Positions 8,439 to 16,185 of a stretch of DNA of 44,376 nucleotides are shown piece after piece (the first letter of the stretch is position 1; each line of letters opens with the position of its first letter). The position numbers were made by a program, and so were the translations under genes. A model generated the notes under the pieces. The model was not told the DNA's origin. It saw only the letters and a list, made by a program, of their open reading frames with translations, and did no database searches. This DNA is from Nocardia vaccinii NBRC 15922 (GTDB taxonomy: Bacteria; Actinomycetota; Actinomycetes; Mycobacteriales; Mycobacteriaceae): NCBI RefSeq assembly GCF_001613305.1, contig NZ_BDCC01000045.1, positions 1 to 44,376 on the forward strand. The letters are read 5' to 3'.

Positions 8439-8727
8439 TCACGGTCGCTGGATGGGCCTGGCGGAGGTGGAATGCCTGCAGCAGATAGGCCGCCACGGGT
8501 GCGGCATCGACTGCGTGGGCACCGGCATCGGTGAATGCCGGGCGCCAGCTCCGCTCGAGCTTGTCCGTTTCGATTTCACGCTGCGGCGCTTGCAATTCGG
8601 CACCGAAAACGCTTGCAACGGAATGCCCGGTCCCCTGCATGGCGAGGACCCCCCGGGAGACGGACGCACCGGGAATCATCGACACGGCAATGCCGATCGG
8701 GGCGAAGTCGTTCGCGATTCCGTTCAT
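8407..8727 (-). CDS. Upstream ORF in the whiB7 leader, putative regulatory peptide
   Basis: 106 aa, not recognised as a known family. The ATG is preceded by a strong GGAGGGAGG at 8-nt spacing, and codon use has a reasonable GC3, so translation is likely. The C-terminus is RSRHRSRLR, a run of overlapping Arg-x-Arg (+x+) triplets ending at the stop. Macrolide-bound ribosomes are known to stall on +x+ motifs in leader peptides. The ORF starts ~75 nt after the likely transcription start and ends 21 nt before the attenuator stem. whiB7/wblC genes elsewhere are known to have leader ORFs coupled to attenuation, usually much shorter. It could also be an ordinary small protein whose 3' end was co-opted. 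Confidence 0.6.
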   Translation of the reverse strand: MNGIANDFAPIGIAVSMIPGASVSRGVLAMQGTGHSVASVFGAELQAPQREIETDKLERSWRPAFTDAGAHAVDAAPVAAYLLQAFHLRQAHPATVIRSRHRSRLR

Positions 8728-8806
8728 TTCGTCTGCCTCCCTCCATAATTCGTTGTCCGTCGATGTACTGTGCGCGCGGGAAGTATCCTCCCGTTGCGTA
8801 GAACCC

Positions 8807-8845
8807 ACCCTACGGGCGCGTTACATACCCGCACAACCCATTTTT
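8807..8845 (-). promoter_or_regulatory. Probable WhiB7-dependent promoter of whiB7
   Basis: On the minus strand an A-tract, AAAAAT (8845-8840), lies 3 nt upstream of a -35-like TTGTGC (8836-8831). After 18 bp comes a -10-like TAGGGT (8812-8807). An AT-rich patch just upstream of -35, contacted by the AT-hook, is the known architecture of WhiB7-activated promoters, which fits autoregulation. The predicted start is near 8800. Confidence 0.65.
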
Positions 8846-8899
8846 CACCTGCAGTTTCAGGGGCTTGCCGCCGTGCGCGGGACGTGGTTTCGTTGGCGG

Positions 8900-11053
8900 T
8901 TACCGCGCTGCCATCCGTGCGCGCACGATCGCCAGCAACTCCGTGCCGAACTGCTCCCGACGCTGCTGTCCCATACCGGGTACCGCGGCCAGAGCATCGT
9001 CGGTCGTCGGCCACTGTTCCGCGATCGCGGTCAGGATGTTGACGCTGAGCACCGCGAACGGTTTGATCTCCAGCTCGTGGGCCTTGTCCCGGCGCCAATC
9101 CTGCAGCGCGGCCAGCAGCACCGGATCCACCTCCCCCGGACAGCCCGCACATCGTCCGAGCAGCGTGTCGCGGGAGGCGAGCAGGGAGCGGCCGCATACT
9201 CGGCAGACCGGCAGCCGCTTGGTGCGCTCGGTGCGAGGATCCGCGCGGCGAGCCACCAGGGAGGCCGGGGAGTCCTCGGGGACCAGGCCGTTCAGGAAGC
9301 GGCTGCGCCGCCGCGAGCCGCGCCCGCCCTCGCTGCGGGCCAGTGCCCAGGTCAACCGCAGATGTTCGCGGGCTCGGGTGACGCCCACGTAGAGCAACCG
9401 GCGCTCCTCCTCGAGCGCCGCCTCGTCGGCGACCGCGCCGCCCTCACCCAGCACGTGCGAGATCGGCAACGTGCCGTCGGCCAGGCCGACCAGGAAAACC
9501 GCATCCCATTCCAACCCCTTGGCCGCATGCAGCGAGGCCAGGGTGACGCCCTGCACGGTCGGTGGATGGCGAGCCTCGGCGCGAGCGGCGAGTTCGCGCA
9601 GCAGGCCCGGCAGGGCCAGGTCCGGATCGGCCGCGGTGAGCTCCTCGGTGAGTCGGACCAGCGCGTTCAGCGAGGCCCAGCGTTCGCGGGCCTGCGCACC
9701 GCTGGGCTCGACGGCGGTCAGGCCGAGACGGGACAGGGCCGCGCGCACGAGAGTGACCAGTTCCGGCCCGCGCGCGTCGGGCAGATCCTCACGAGATGCG
9801 TTCTGGCGCAACGCTTGTACGGCTTGGCGGACCTCCGTGCGCTGGAAGAAACCCGCACCCCCGCGCACCTGATACGGAATGCCTGCCTCGGTCAGCGCCT
9901 GCTCGTAGGCCTCGGACTGCGCGTTGATCCGGTACAGCACGGCGATCTCCGCGGCCGGGACGCCCTTGCCCAGCAGCCGGGCGATGGCCTTGGCGACGCC
10001 GAGCGCCTCCGCGGGCTCGTGCTCGTATTCGCCGAAGGTCGGTTCCGGGCCGTCGGGCCGCCGGCCGATCAGCTGTAGCCGGGTGCCCGCGATCCGGCCG
10101 CGGGCCGCACCGATCACCCGGTTCGCCAGCGCCACCACCTGCGGGGTCGACCGGTAATCGCGTTCGAGGCGGACCACCGTCGCGTCCGGGAAGCGGCGGG
10201 AGAAATCCAGCAGATACGCAGGACTGGCGCCGGTGAAGGAATAGATGGTCTGATTCGCGTCGCCGACGACGGTCAGATCGTCGCGACCGCCCAGCCAGGC
10301 GTCCAGCACACGCTGCTGCAGCGGCGTGACGTCCTGATACTCGTCGACGACGAAACACCGGTAGCGTCCGCGGAACTCCTCGGCCACGGCCGCGTAGTCC
10401 TCGAGTGCGGCCGCGGTGTGCAGCAGCAGATCGTCGAAGTCCAGCAGCATGCCCTCGGGTGTGGTCTTGAGCGATTCGTAGCCGGTGTAGACCTCGGCGA
10501 CCCGCTGCGGGTCGTACGGCGTCTCGCGCCGGTGCCGTGCCGCCGCGTCGGCATAGTCCTCGGGAGCGATCAAAGATGCCTTGGCCCACTCGATTTCGCC
10601 GAGTAGATCGCGCACGCTCTCGGTCGCGGTGGACAGTCCCACCCGGTTCGCCGCCTGCGCGACGATCGGGAACTTGCCCTCCACCAGCCGCCACGGCACC
10701 TCGCCGACGACCTGCGGCCAGAAGTACCGCAGCTGACGCAGGGCCGCGGCGTGAAAGGTGCGAGCCTGCACGGTATTCGACGCACCGCCCAGGCCCAGCG
10801 ACCGCAATCGCCCGCGCAGTTCACCGGCCGCGCGCGCGGTGAACGTGACGGCGAGCACCTGATCGGCCCGCACATGACCGGCCGAGACCAGATGGGCGAT
10901 GCGATGGGTGATGGTGCGGGTCTTCCCGGTGCCCGCACCCGCCAGCACACAGACCGGCCCCCGGGGCGCCCGGACGGCAGCGGCCTGCTCGGGGTCGAGT
11001 CCGTCGAGCGGGCTTCCGGGCGGGGCGGGCGAAGCGGGCACGCGCTCCATCAT
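8900..11053 (-). CDS. uvrD2: UvrD2 DNA helicase (SF1) with tetracysteine and HRDC domain
   Basis: 717 aa. SF1A motor: Walker A GAGTGKT with Lys44, DEYQD Walker B, GDANQTIYSFTGA, and VTLASLHAAKGLEWD in the second half. After the motor comes a zinc-type tetracysteine (CRVC...CAGC), then an HRDC domain at the C-terminus. That order is the mycobacterial UvrD2 layout, where the cysteine module is known to be needed for unwinding. Two adjacent ATGs at the start. The stop lies about 55 bp upstream of the whiB7 promoter on the same strand, so readthrough into the whiB7 leader is possible. Confidence 0.95.
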   Translation of the reverse strand: MMERVPASPAPPGSPLDGLDPEQAAAVRAPRGPVCVLAGAGTGKTRTITHRIAHLVSAGHVRADQVLAVTFTARAAGELRGRLRSLGLGGASNTVQARTFHAAALRQLRYFWPQVVGEVPWRLVEGKFPIVAQAANRVGLSTATESVRDLLGEIEWAKASLIAPEDYADAAARHRRETPYDPQRVAEVYTGYESLKTTPEGMLLDFDDLLLHTAAALEDYAAVAEEFRGRYRCFVVDEYQDVTPLQQRVLDAWLGGRDDLTVVGDANQTIYSFTGASPAYLLDFSRRFPDATVVRLERDYRSTPQVVALANRVIGAARGRIAGTRLQLIGRRPDGPEPTFGEYEHEPAEALGVAKAIARLLGKGVPAAEIAVLYRINAQSEAYEQALTEAGIPYQVRGGAGFFQRTEVRQAVQALRQNASREDLPDARGPELVTLVRAALSRLGLTAVEPSGAQARERWASLNALVRLTEELTAADPDLALPGLLRELAARAEARHPPTVQGVTLASLHAAKGLEWDAVFLVGLADGTLPISHVLGEGGAVADEAALEEERRLLYVGVTRAREHLRLTWALARSEGGRGSRRRSRFLNGLVPEDSPASLVARRADPRTERTKRLPVCRVCGRSLLASRDTLLGRCAGCPGEVDPVLLAALQDWRRDKAHELEIKPFAVLSVNILTAIAEQWPTTDDALAAVPGMGQQRREQFGTELLAIVRARMAAR

Positions 11054-11315
11054 GACAGCGCGGTCCGACAGATTCTCCGGGCGCCGACGGTCCGGGCACC
11101 GAAGTCGCCACTGACCTCATCGTGCGGCGGAAAATGTGATGACATGCCGATTTCGCTGGTGTCACACTGAATCCATCGAGCGGACGACCATCGGCTCGGC
11201 GTGCGCTACAGTGACGAGCCGATGCGGCTCGAGAGTTCAGACGGGGGTTTCCGACGGTGACTCCGAATGCAGCACGGCACCTTTCGTCCATGAATGACAC
11301 CAAGGCGGTCGACCG
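11054..11315. promoter_or_regulatory. Divergent promoter region (uvrD2 / DUF4189 gene)
   Basis: 262 bp between divergent starts. A -10-like TACAGT occurs at 11207-11212 on the plus strand, and a GAGCCG/CGGCTC mini-hairpin follows at 11216-11230. I cannot assign a convincing -35. Confidence 0.35.
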
Positions 11316-12299
11316 GTGAGTTACCCTCCGCAATCACCTCAGCCGGACGGCGAGGCGGCCAAGCCGACCATCCATTATTCGGGACCGCCGGATCAGGCGC
11401 CGGGCGGGTCGTACCCGCCTCCCGGGCAGTCCGCACCGGACAACCCGACCCAGCAACTCGGCCAGTCCGCACCGGGCATCCCGTATCCCGCCGACCAGGC
11501 CACGCAGATGTTCGCCGGTCAGCAACAGCCGCCCTACACCGCGCCGCCGCAGCCCTACACCCCGGAACAGCCGTACGCCGCGCCCGCTCAGCCCTATGCG
11601 GGTGATCAGGGGTATCCGCAGGCTCAGTATCCGGGTGGACAGGGATATCCGCCGGGCCAGTACCCGAGCGGGCAAGGGTATCCGCAGTACACCCCCGAAC
11701 AGCAGTACCCGCCGACCCAGGGCTATCCGCCGGGGCAGATCCCGCCCGGGCAGATTCCGCCCTACGGGACCGGCGGTGGGCCCGGATCGGGCGGCGGCGG
11801 GGGCACGAATATTCCGCTGGTGATCGCGGCGGTGGTGATCGCGTTGATCGTCGTCGGGGTCGGCGGGTATTTCCTGCTGCGCCCGCATCACAGCGAGAAC
11901 AACGTCGCGACCGGGACCTCCACCACCGAGGAGTCGTCGACGACGACCGAGACGACCACCACCGCGCCCGAGACCACGACGACCGTCCCCGCACCGGCCG
12001 ACGAGTGGATCGCCGCGACCTACAACGCCGACACCCATCAGGTCTCGTGGGCCAAGAGCTCGATCGGCTCCGACGATGCCAGCTCGCGCGCCAACTCCCA
12101 GTGCGGAACCAACTGCCAACCGGCGACCTGGGCGAAGAACGGCTGTGTCGCGATCGCCGTCGGCGAGCGCGACGGCTGGGCCGGGTCCTGGGGCGCCACG
12201 GCATCGGAGGCCGAATCCAAGGCCATCTCCTCGGCACAGACGAACTTCAAGGTCAGCGGGCCGTTCCACACCTGGTCCAAGTGCGCGAGCGATAGCTGA
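11316..12299 (+). CDS. Single-pass membrane protein with C-terminal DUF4189 domain
   Basis: 327 aa. Residues 1-165 are Pro/Gln/Tyr/Gly-rich with recurring QGYPP/PGQ-type motifs and no fold. One membrane helix (about 166-188) follows, then a Thr/Glu-rich stalk (about 197-228). A DUF4189-like domain (about 232-318) has four cysteines visible in CGTNC, NGC and SKC, suggesting disulfides. Orientation should be repeats inside and DUF4189 outside. Proteins of this build are common in Nocardia and Rhodococcus; function is unknown. GTG start matching MSYPPQ. It is absent from the equivalent mycobacterial interval (from memory). Confidence 0.82.
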   Translation: MSYPPQSPQPDGEAAKPTIHYSGPPDQAPGGSYPPPGQSAPDNPTQQLGQSAPGIPYPADQATQMFAGQQQPPYTAPPQPYTPEQPYAAPAQPYAGDQGYPQAQYPGGQGYPPGQYPSGQGYPQYTPEQQYPPTQGYPPGQIPPGQIPPYGTGGGPGSGGGGGTNIPLVIAAVVIALIVVGVGGYFLLRPHHSENNVATGTSTTEESSTTTETTTTAPETTTTVPAPADEWIAATYNADTHQVSWAKSSIGSDDASSRANSQCGTNCQPATWAKNGCVAIAVGERDGWAGSWGATASEAESKAISSAQTNFKVSGPFHTWSKCASDS

Positions 12300-12307
12300 C
12301 CGAGCGG

Positions 12308-12760
12308 CTAGCGATCGCGTAAGCGCCGCAGGTCGCGGGCGAAACCGCCGGCGTCGGCTCCGAGCGGGCCGAAGAAGTCCCGGTCACATGCTTCCACGGC
12401 GGCAATGGCCCGGTTCACCAGCGTCACGCCCGCCTCGGCGGGGATCAGCGCCTTGGCGCGGCGATCGCTGGGATGATCACGGCGCTCGAGCAGTTTCTTG
12501 TGCTCGAGGGTGCGCAGGACCTGGGAGGTCATCATCGGATCGGTGGCCGCGTGATCGGCCAGGTCCCGCTGGGTGACCGGCTCGCCGGCGGCGGCATCGG
12601 CGAGCCAGGTGACCGCCGCCAGCAGTACGAACTGCACATGGGTGAGACCGAAGGGGGCCAGCGCCGCGCGCTGGGCGGCCTGCCAGCGATTGGTCACCTG
12701 CCACAGCAGCAGACCGGGGCTGTCGTCGGCGCGGGCGAATTCGGTGTGCAGCGCGTTCAC
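12308..12760 (-). CDS. MarR-family transcriptional regulator
   Basis: 150 aa. A winged-helix core with the MarR dimer helices: LTHVQFVLLAAV, then recognition region DPMMTSQVLRTLEHKKLLERR and the wing DHPSDRRAKAL. The GTG start overlaps the stop of the EVE gene (GTGA), so it is translationally coupled and the second gene of a two-gene operon. MarR proteins usually repress their own operon; an 18-bp near-palindrome lies in the operon promoter and is the likely operator. The ligand is unknown. Confidence 0.92.
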   Translation of the reverse strand: MNALHTEFARADDSPGLLLWQVTNRWQAAQRAALAPFGLTHVQFVLLAAVTWLADAAAGEPVTQRDLADHAATDPMMTSQVLRTLEHKKLLERRDHPSDRRAKALIPAEAGVTLVNRAIAAVEACDRDFFGPLGADAGGFARDLRRLRDR

Positions 12761-13197
12761 GCGGCGGCCATCGCCCGCGAGATCAGCTCGAAGTCGTGCG
12801 CGCTGAGCTGGACGAGCCCACGCCGGAGCACCACACCCCAGTTGGGGACGCTGGTCAGCTCGAGTTCCCCGCGCAACATATCGATCGGCACCTCCCGGGC
12901 GCCGGTGTCGTAACTCACCGCGCGACGCCACGGCCGGAAGCAACCGCCCTGATCCTCGGCCTGCCAGACCGGGCGATCGTCGATCACGCCGAGCGCGGTG
13001 AACGCCTTGACCACCGCGCCCTCGCGCATCCCGGTGCGCGGCGAGTAGTAGACCAGGCCGTCACCGGGCCGCATCCGTTCGACCGGTGCGCGCTTACCGT
13101 GATTGGCCTGTGCCACACCGAATTCCACGGCGCGGCGGACGTGGTCGCGAGAGACCACCGCCAGCCAGTATCTGGTCGTTTCCACCGGATCGGGCAT
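12757..13197 (-). CDS. EVE-domain protein
   Basis: 146 aa, the EVE/UPF0310 type related to PUA and YTH folds. YWLAVVSRDHVRRAV at the N-terminus, ANHGKRAPVERMRPGDGLVYYSPRTG and a central F..W..R block are characteristic. EVE domains bind modified bases in DNA or RNA and are often linked to stress or defence, but no partner nuclease is present here. ATG start at MPDPVE fits the family N-terminus. An alternative ATG 14 codons upstream lies just after a TACTAT -10-like box and could make a leaderless message. First gene of the EVE-MarR operon. Confidence 0.88.
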   Translation of the reverse strand: MPDPVETTRYWLAVVSRDHVRRAVEFGVAQANHGKRAPVERMRPGDGLVYYSPRTGMREGAVVKAFTALGVIDDRPVWQAEDQGGCFRPWRRAVSYDTGAREVPIDMLRGELELTSVPNWGVVLRRGLVQLSAHDFELISRAMAAA

Positions 13198-13244
13198 GAG
13201 CTGTCGCTGTGTCCGGTCTGTTCGGGTCGATCGCGTCATGAAAA

Positions 13245-13262
13245 TAGTATGCGCGCTTACTA
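13245..13262. promoter_or_regulatory. Candidate MarR operator upstream of the EVE-MarR operon
   Basis: TAGTATGCGCGCTTACTA is an 18-bp near-palindrome with 8 of 9 symmetric pairs. On the minus strand it overlaps a -10-like TACTAT, so binding there would block transcription of the operon. Assignment to this MarR protein is inference from position. Confidence 0.55.
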
Positions 13263-13318
13263 CATTCCTCCGCAACCCCGCCGGGAACACCTCCGACCCG
13301 CACGATGTTGAATGAGCC

Positions 13319-13570
13319 GTGACTGGAACCGATCTGACCATGTACTCCACGACCTGGTGCGGCTACTGCCGCCGGCTCGAGAAGCAGCTCGACGAGGCGG
13401 GCATCACCTACACCAAGGTCGATATCGAGCAGGACCCCGCGGCGGCCGAATTCGTCGGCAGCGTCAACAACGGCAACCACGTGGTGCCGACCGTCAAGTA
13501 CCGCGACGGATCCACCGCTACCAACCCCAGCCTGGTCCAGGTCAAGCAGGCCCTGGCGGCAATCGTCTGA
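13319..13570 (+). CDS. mrx1: Mycoredoxin-1 (glutaredoxin-like)
   Basis: 83 aa single thioredoxin fold. The active site is WCGYC (Cys14, Cys17); TVP (cis-Pro loop) and a C-terminal helix complete it. Mycoredoxins reduce mycothiol mixed disulfides and are found in actinobacteria that make mycothiol. GTG start; no upstream in-frame ATG. It stands alone on the plus strand, 121 bp from the divergent EVE gene start, and ends at a strong hairpin. Confidence 0.93.
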   Translation: MTGTDLTMYSTTWCGYCRRLEKQLDEAGITYTKVDIEQDPAAAEFVGSVNNGNHVVPTVKYRDGSTATNPSLVQVKQALAAIV

Positions 13571-13580
13571 TCACTCCGCG

Positions 13581-13606
13581 CGACCGGCCGATGCACCGGC
13601 CGGTCG
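13581..13606. terminator. Bidirectional hairpin between mycoredoxin and nudC genes
   Basis: A perfect 10-bp stem (13581-13590 with 13597-13606) and 6-nt loop in the 46-bp gap between converging genes. No long T-run follows. Confidence 0.65.
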
Positions 13607-13616
13607 AATTCTCGAA

Positions 13617-14546
13617 TCAGACTGCGGCAGCCCAGGATTCGACGATGGTACGGGCGATGGAGATCGAACCGGGCAGCAGCAGGCGGTGCCGGCCCGCATC
13701 GTCGGCGGTCGTCCCGGTGACCGATCCCCAGGCCCCCGCGGCCAGGGCAGCACGCACCTCGTCGCGGGTGAACCAGTGCGCCTCGGTGATCTCGCCGTCG
13801 GAGAAGACCAGCGGCTGCTCCGGATCGCCGATCGCGGCGAAACCGAGCATCAGCGAACGCGGCAGCGGCCACGGCTGGCTGCCCAGATAACGGATATCGC
13901 GGACGTCGAGGCCGACCTCCTCGTGCAACTCGCGCTGCACACACCGTTCCAGCGATTCCCCCGCCTCCACGAATCCGGCCAGGATCGAGAACATCCGCTC
14001 CGGCCAGGTGTGCTGCCGAGCCAGCAGCACCCGGTCGCCGCCGTCGTGCACGAGACAGATCACGGCCGGATCGATCCGCGGGAACTCCTCGTGCCCGGCC
14101 TCGTTGAAGCGCGACCAGCCGCCCTTGGCGGGTGTGGTCGCGGTGCCGTCGACGGCGCTGAACCCGGCGCGATCGTGCCAGTTCAACAGCGCCAGGGCAC
14201 TGGTCAGCACACCGAGGGTGGCGTCGTCGAGTATCACCGGCCCCATACCGACAGCACGCAGATCCATCAGCTGCCCGTCGATGTCGTTATCGCGCACCGC
14301 CCAGATGTGATCGCCGTCGACGCCCAGGAAGACCGCCTCCGGGACCGGCTCGGCCGCCAGGGCGGTCGCCGCTTCCAGCACCACCGCGGCCCCGTCGATG
14401 CGAACCTGTCCGCGCCGGTTCATGCGCAGCAGACGTGCGGTGGCCCAACCCTGTTTCAACGCCTGCTCGTCCGAACGCAACTCCTCGGCGCGGTCGAGCC
14501 CGGAACGGGACAGCAGCGGAACTTCATTCAATTCGAAACCAGCCAC
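13617..14546 (-). CDS. nudC: NAD(H)/NADH pyrophosphatase NudC
   Basis: 309 aa. The Nudix box reads GFVEAGE...RELHEEVG, followed by the NudC-specific SQPWPLPRSLM motif that selects NAD-type dinucleotides. It cleaves NADH or NAD and can remove NAD caps from RNA in the family. The four zinc cysteines of E. coli NudC are absent between the N-terminal and Nudix domains; as I recall the mycobacterial enzyme also lacks them. GTG start at MAGFEL. Same strand and about 60 bp downstream of the potassium channel gene. Confidence 0.94.
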   Translation of the reverse strand: MAGFELNEVPLLSRSGLDRAEELRSDEQALKQGWATARLLRMNRRGQVRIDGAAVVLEAATALAAEPVPEAVFLGVDGDHIWAVRDNDIDGQLMDLRAVGMGPVILDDATLGVLTSALALLNWHDRAGFSAVDGTATTPAKGGWSRFNEAGHEEFPRIDPAVICLVHDGGDRVLLARQHTWPERMFSILAGFVEAGESLERCVQRELHEEVGLDVRDIRYLGSQPWPLPRSLMLGFAAIGDPEQPLVFSDGEITEAHWFTRDEVRAALAAGAWGSVTGTTADDAGRHRLLLPGSISIARTIVESWAAAV

Positions 14547-14609
14547 CTGTCGAGACTATCCGCCGCAGGCGACGAGCTCGGAGGCGGCAGCGAACAGCCT
14601 GGCCGACCG

Positions 14610-15680
14610 CTACTTGTGCGCGCGGTGGATGTACAGCAGTTTGTCGCCGGTCTCGAGTGCGTCCACCTCGGGCTCGTCCGCGCGGATGAGACGGCCTTCG
14701 CGCACCACACCCAGCACGGTGTCCCGCAGATGACGCGGTGAACCGCCGACCTCGTCCGTCTCGACCTCTCGTTCGGCGACCGTGAACCCCACCTCTGGGG
14801 TCAGCAGGTCCTCGATCATGTCGACCACGCTCGGGGTGATGGTGGCGACCCCGAGCAGACGACCCGCCGTCTCCGAGGAGACCACGACCGAATCCGCACC
14901 GGACTGCCGCAGCAGGTGCGCGTTCTCCGACTCGCGGATCGAGGCGATGATCTTGCCCGTCTTGTTGAGTTCGCGGGCGGTGAGCGTGACCAGGACCGAG
15001 GTATCGTCACGATTGGCGGCGACCACCACCGCGGACGCGTGCTGAACTCCGGCCAGCCGCAACACATCCGAGCGCGTGGCCGACCCGGCCACCGTCACCA
15101 GCCCCGCATTCGAGGCGGCCTCGAGCGCCACCGGATCGATATCGACGACCACGATCTGCCCGGCGGGTACGCCGTCTCCGAGGATCGCGTCCACCGCGGT
15201 GCGGCCCTTGGTCCCGTATCCGACGACCACGGTGTGATTGCGCACCCTGTGCCTCCATCGCTGAATCTTGAACGCCTGCCGGGATCGATCGGTCAGAACC
15301 TGCAGGGTGGTGCCGACCAGCACGATCAGAAAGAGGATGCGCAGCGGCGTGATGACGATCGTATTGATCAGCCGCGCGTGCGCGGTATAGGGCGTGATGT
15401 CGCCGTAGCCCGTGGTCGACAGCGACACCGTCGAGTAGTACGCCGCGTCCAGCAGGGACAGCCGGGTGCCGCGATTGTCGTGATAACCGTCACGACCGAG
15501 ATAGACCACCGCGGTCGCGATCACCAGCAGTCCGAATGCCAGAAACACCCGGCGCACCAGCGCCGACCAGGGGCTGGACTGCAATTCCGGGATACGCAGA
15601 ATACCTACGAGCTTGTAATCGGGCCGGTCGTTCAGCCGCGGCACCCCAGGCGAGGGCTGCTCACCGAACATCGAATTCAC
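14610..15680 (-). CDS. Potassium channel with RCK/TrkA-N domain
   Basis: 356 aa. Two membrane helices flank a pore loop with the selectivity filter TTGYGD, then a cytoplasmic RCK domain starts with the nucleotide-binding GYGTKGRTAVD and ends with a TrkA-C-like segment. Likely a ligand- or nucleotide-gated potassium channel. The GTG start sits close behind GAGGGG; an ATG three codons later is equally possible. The mycobacterial homologue is Rv3200c (from memory). Confidence 0.9.
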   Translation of the reverse strand: MNSMFGEQPSPGVPRLNDRPDYKLVGILRIPELQSSPWSALVRRVFLAFGLLVIATAVVYLGRDGYHDNRGTRLSLLDAAYYSTVSLSTTGYGDITPYTAHARLINTIVITPLRILFLIVLVGTTLQVLTDRSRQAFKIQRWRHRVRNHTVVVGYGTKGRTAVDAILGDGVPAGQIVVVDIDPVALEAASNAGLVTVAGSATRSDVLRLAGVQHASAVVVAANRDDTSVLVTLTARELNKTGKIIASIRESENAHLLRQSGADSVVVSSETAGRLLGVATITPSVVDMIEDLLTPEVGFTVAEREVETDEVGGSPRHLRDTVLGVVREGRLIRADEPEVDALETGDKLLYIHRAHK

Positions 15681-15768
15681 CGTCCCCTCGCGTGCGCCAC
15701 ACGCACCGCAGCGTACCGCCCGAGGAGCCGCTCGACGGGATCGGCGCACAGATGGAACAGTGGTTCAC

Positions 15769-16158
15769 ATGAACGAGCAACCCCCGGCGCGGCCCGGCCG
15801 CCTGTATTTGCTGACGGCTCTGCTGTTCGGTGTGGGCACACTGCATTTCGTCATACCCGGACCGTTCGACTCGATCGTGCCCGGCGCCCTGCCCGGCAGG
15901 GCCCGCACCTACACCTATCTGTCCGGTGTCGCCGAGCTCCTGGTCGGCCTGGCCCTGACCCTGCCGCGCACCCGCCGCCTGGGCGGGCTGCTCGCCGCGG
16001 CGCTGTTCGTCGCGGTGTTCCCGGCCAACGTCAAGTTCACCGCGGACTCGCTGGGCAATCCGAAGACGCCGACGCTGGTCAAGATCGTCTCGGTGCTCCG
16101 CCTGCCCATGCAGATACCGATGGTGACCACGGCCCTGAAGATCAGCCGTACCGCCTGA
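15769..16158 (+). CDS. DoxX-like small membrane protein
   Basis: 129 aa with about four hydrophobic segments, starting RLYLLTALLFGVGTLHFV and continuing with a helix ending in an RTRR loop. The pattern fits the DoxX/DUF4267-type family of small quinone- or redox-related membrane proteins; the function here is not known. ATG start; a GTG three codons upstream is possible and the Shine-Dalgarno is weak. It lies between the potassium channel and adnB, where mycobacteria have no such gene as far as I recall. Confidence 0.75.
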   Translation: MNEQPPARPGRLYLLTALLFGVGTLHFVIPGPFDSIVPGALPGRARTYTYLSGVAELLVGLALTLPRTRRLGGLLAAALFVAVFPANVKFTADSLGNPKTPTLVKIVSVLRLPMQIPMVTTALKISRTA

Positions 16159-16185
16159 ACCCGCAGGCACACCCGGGCGGGCGGT

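Noticed and set aside
8531..10078. A 515-codon plus-strand open frame across the whiB7 promoter and uvrD2
   Set aside because: Crosses a promoter and a gene in antisense, with Gln/Arg/Gly-rich composition typical of shadow frames.
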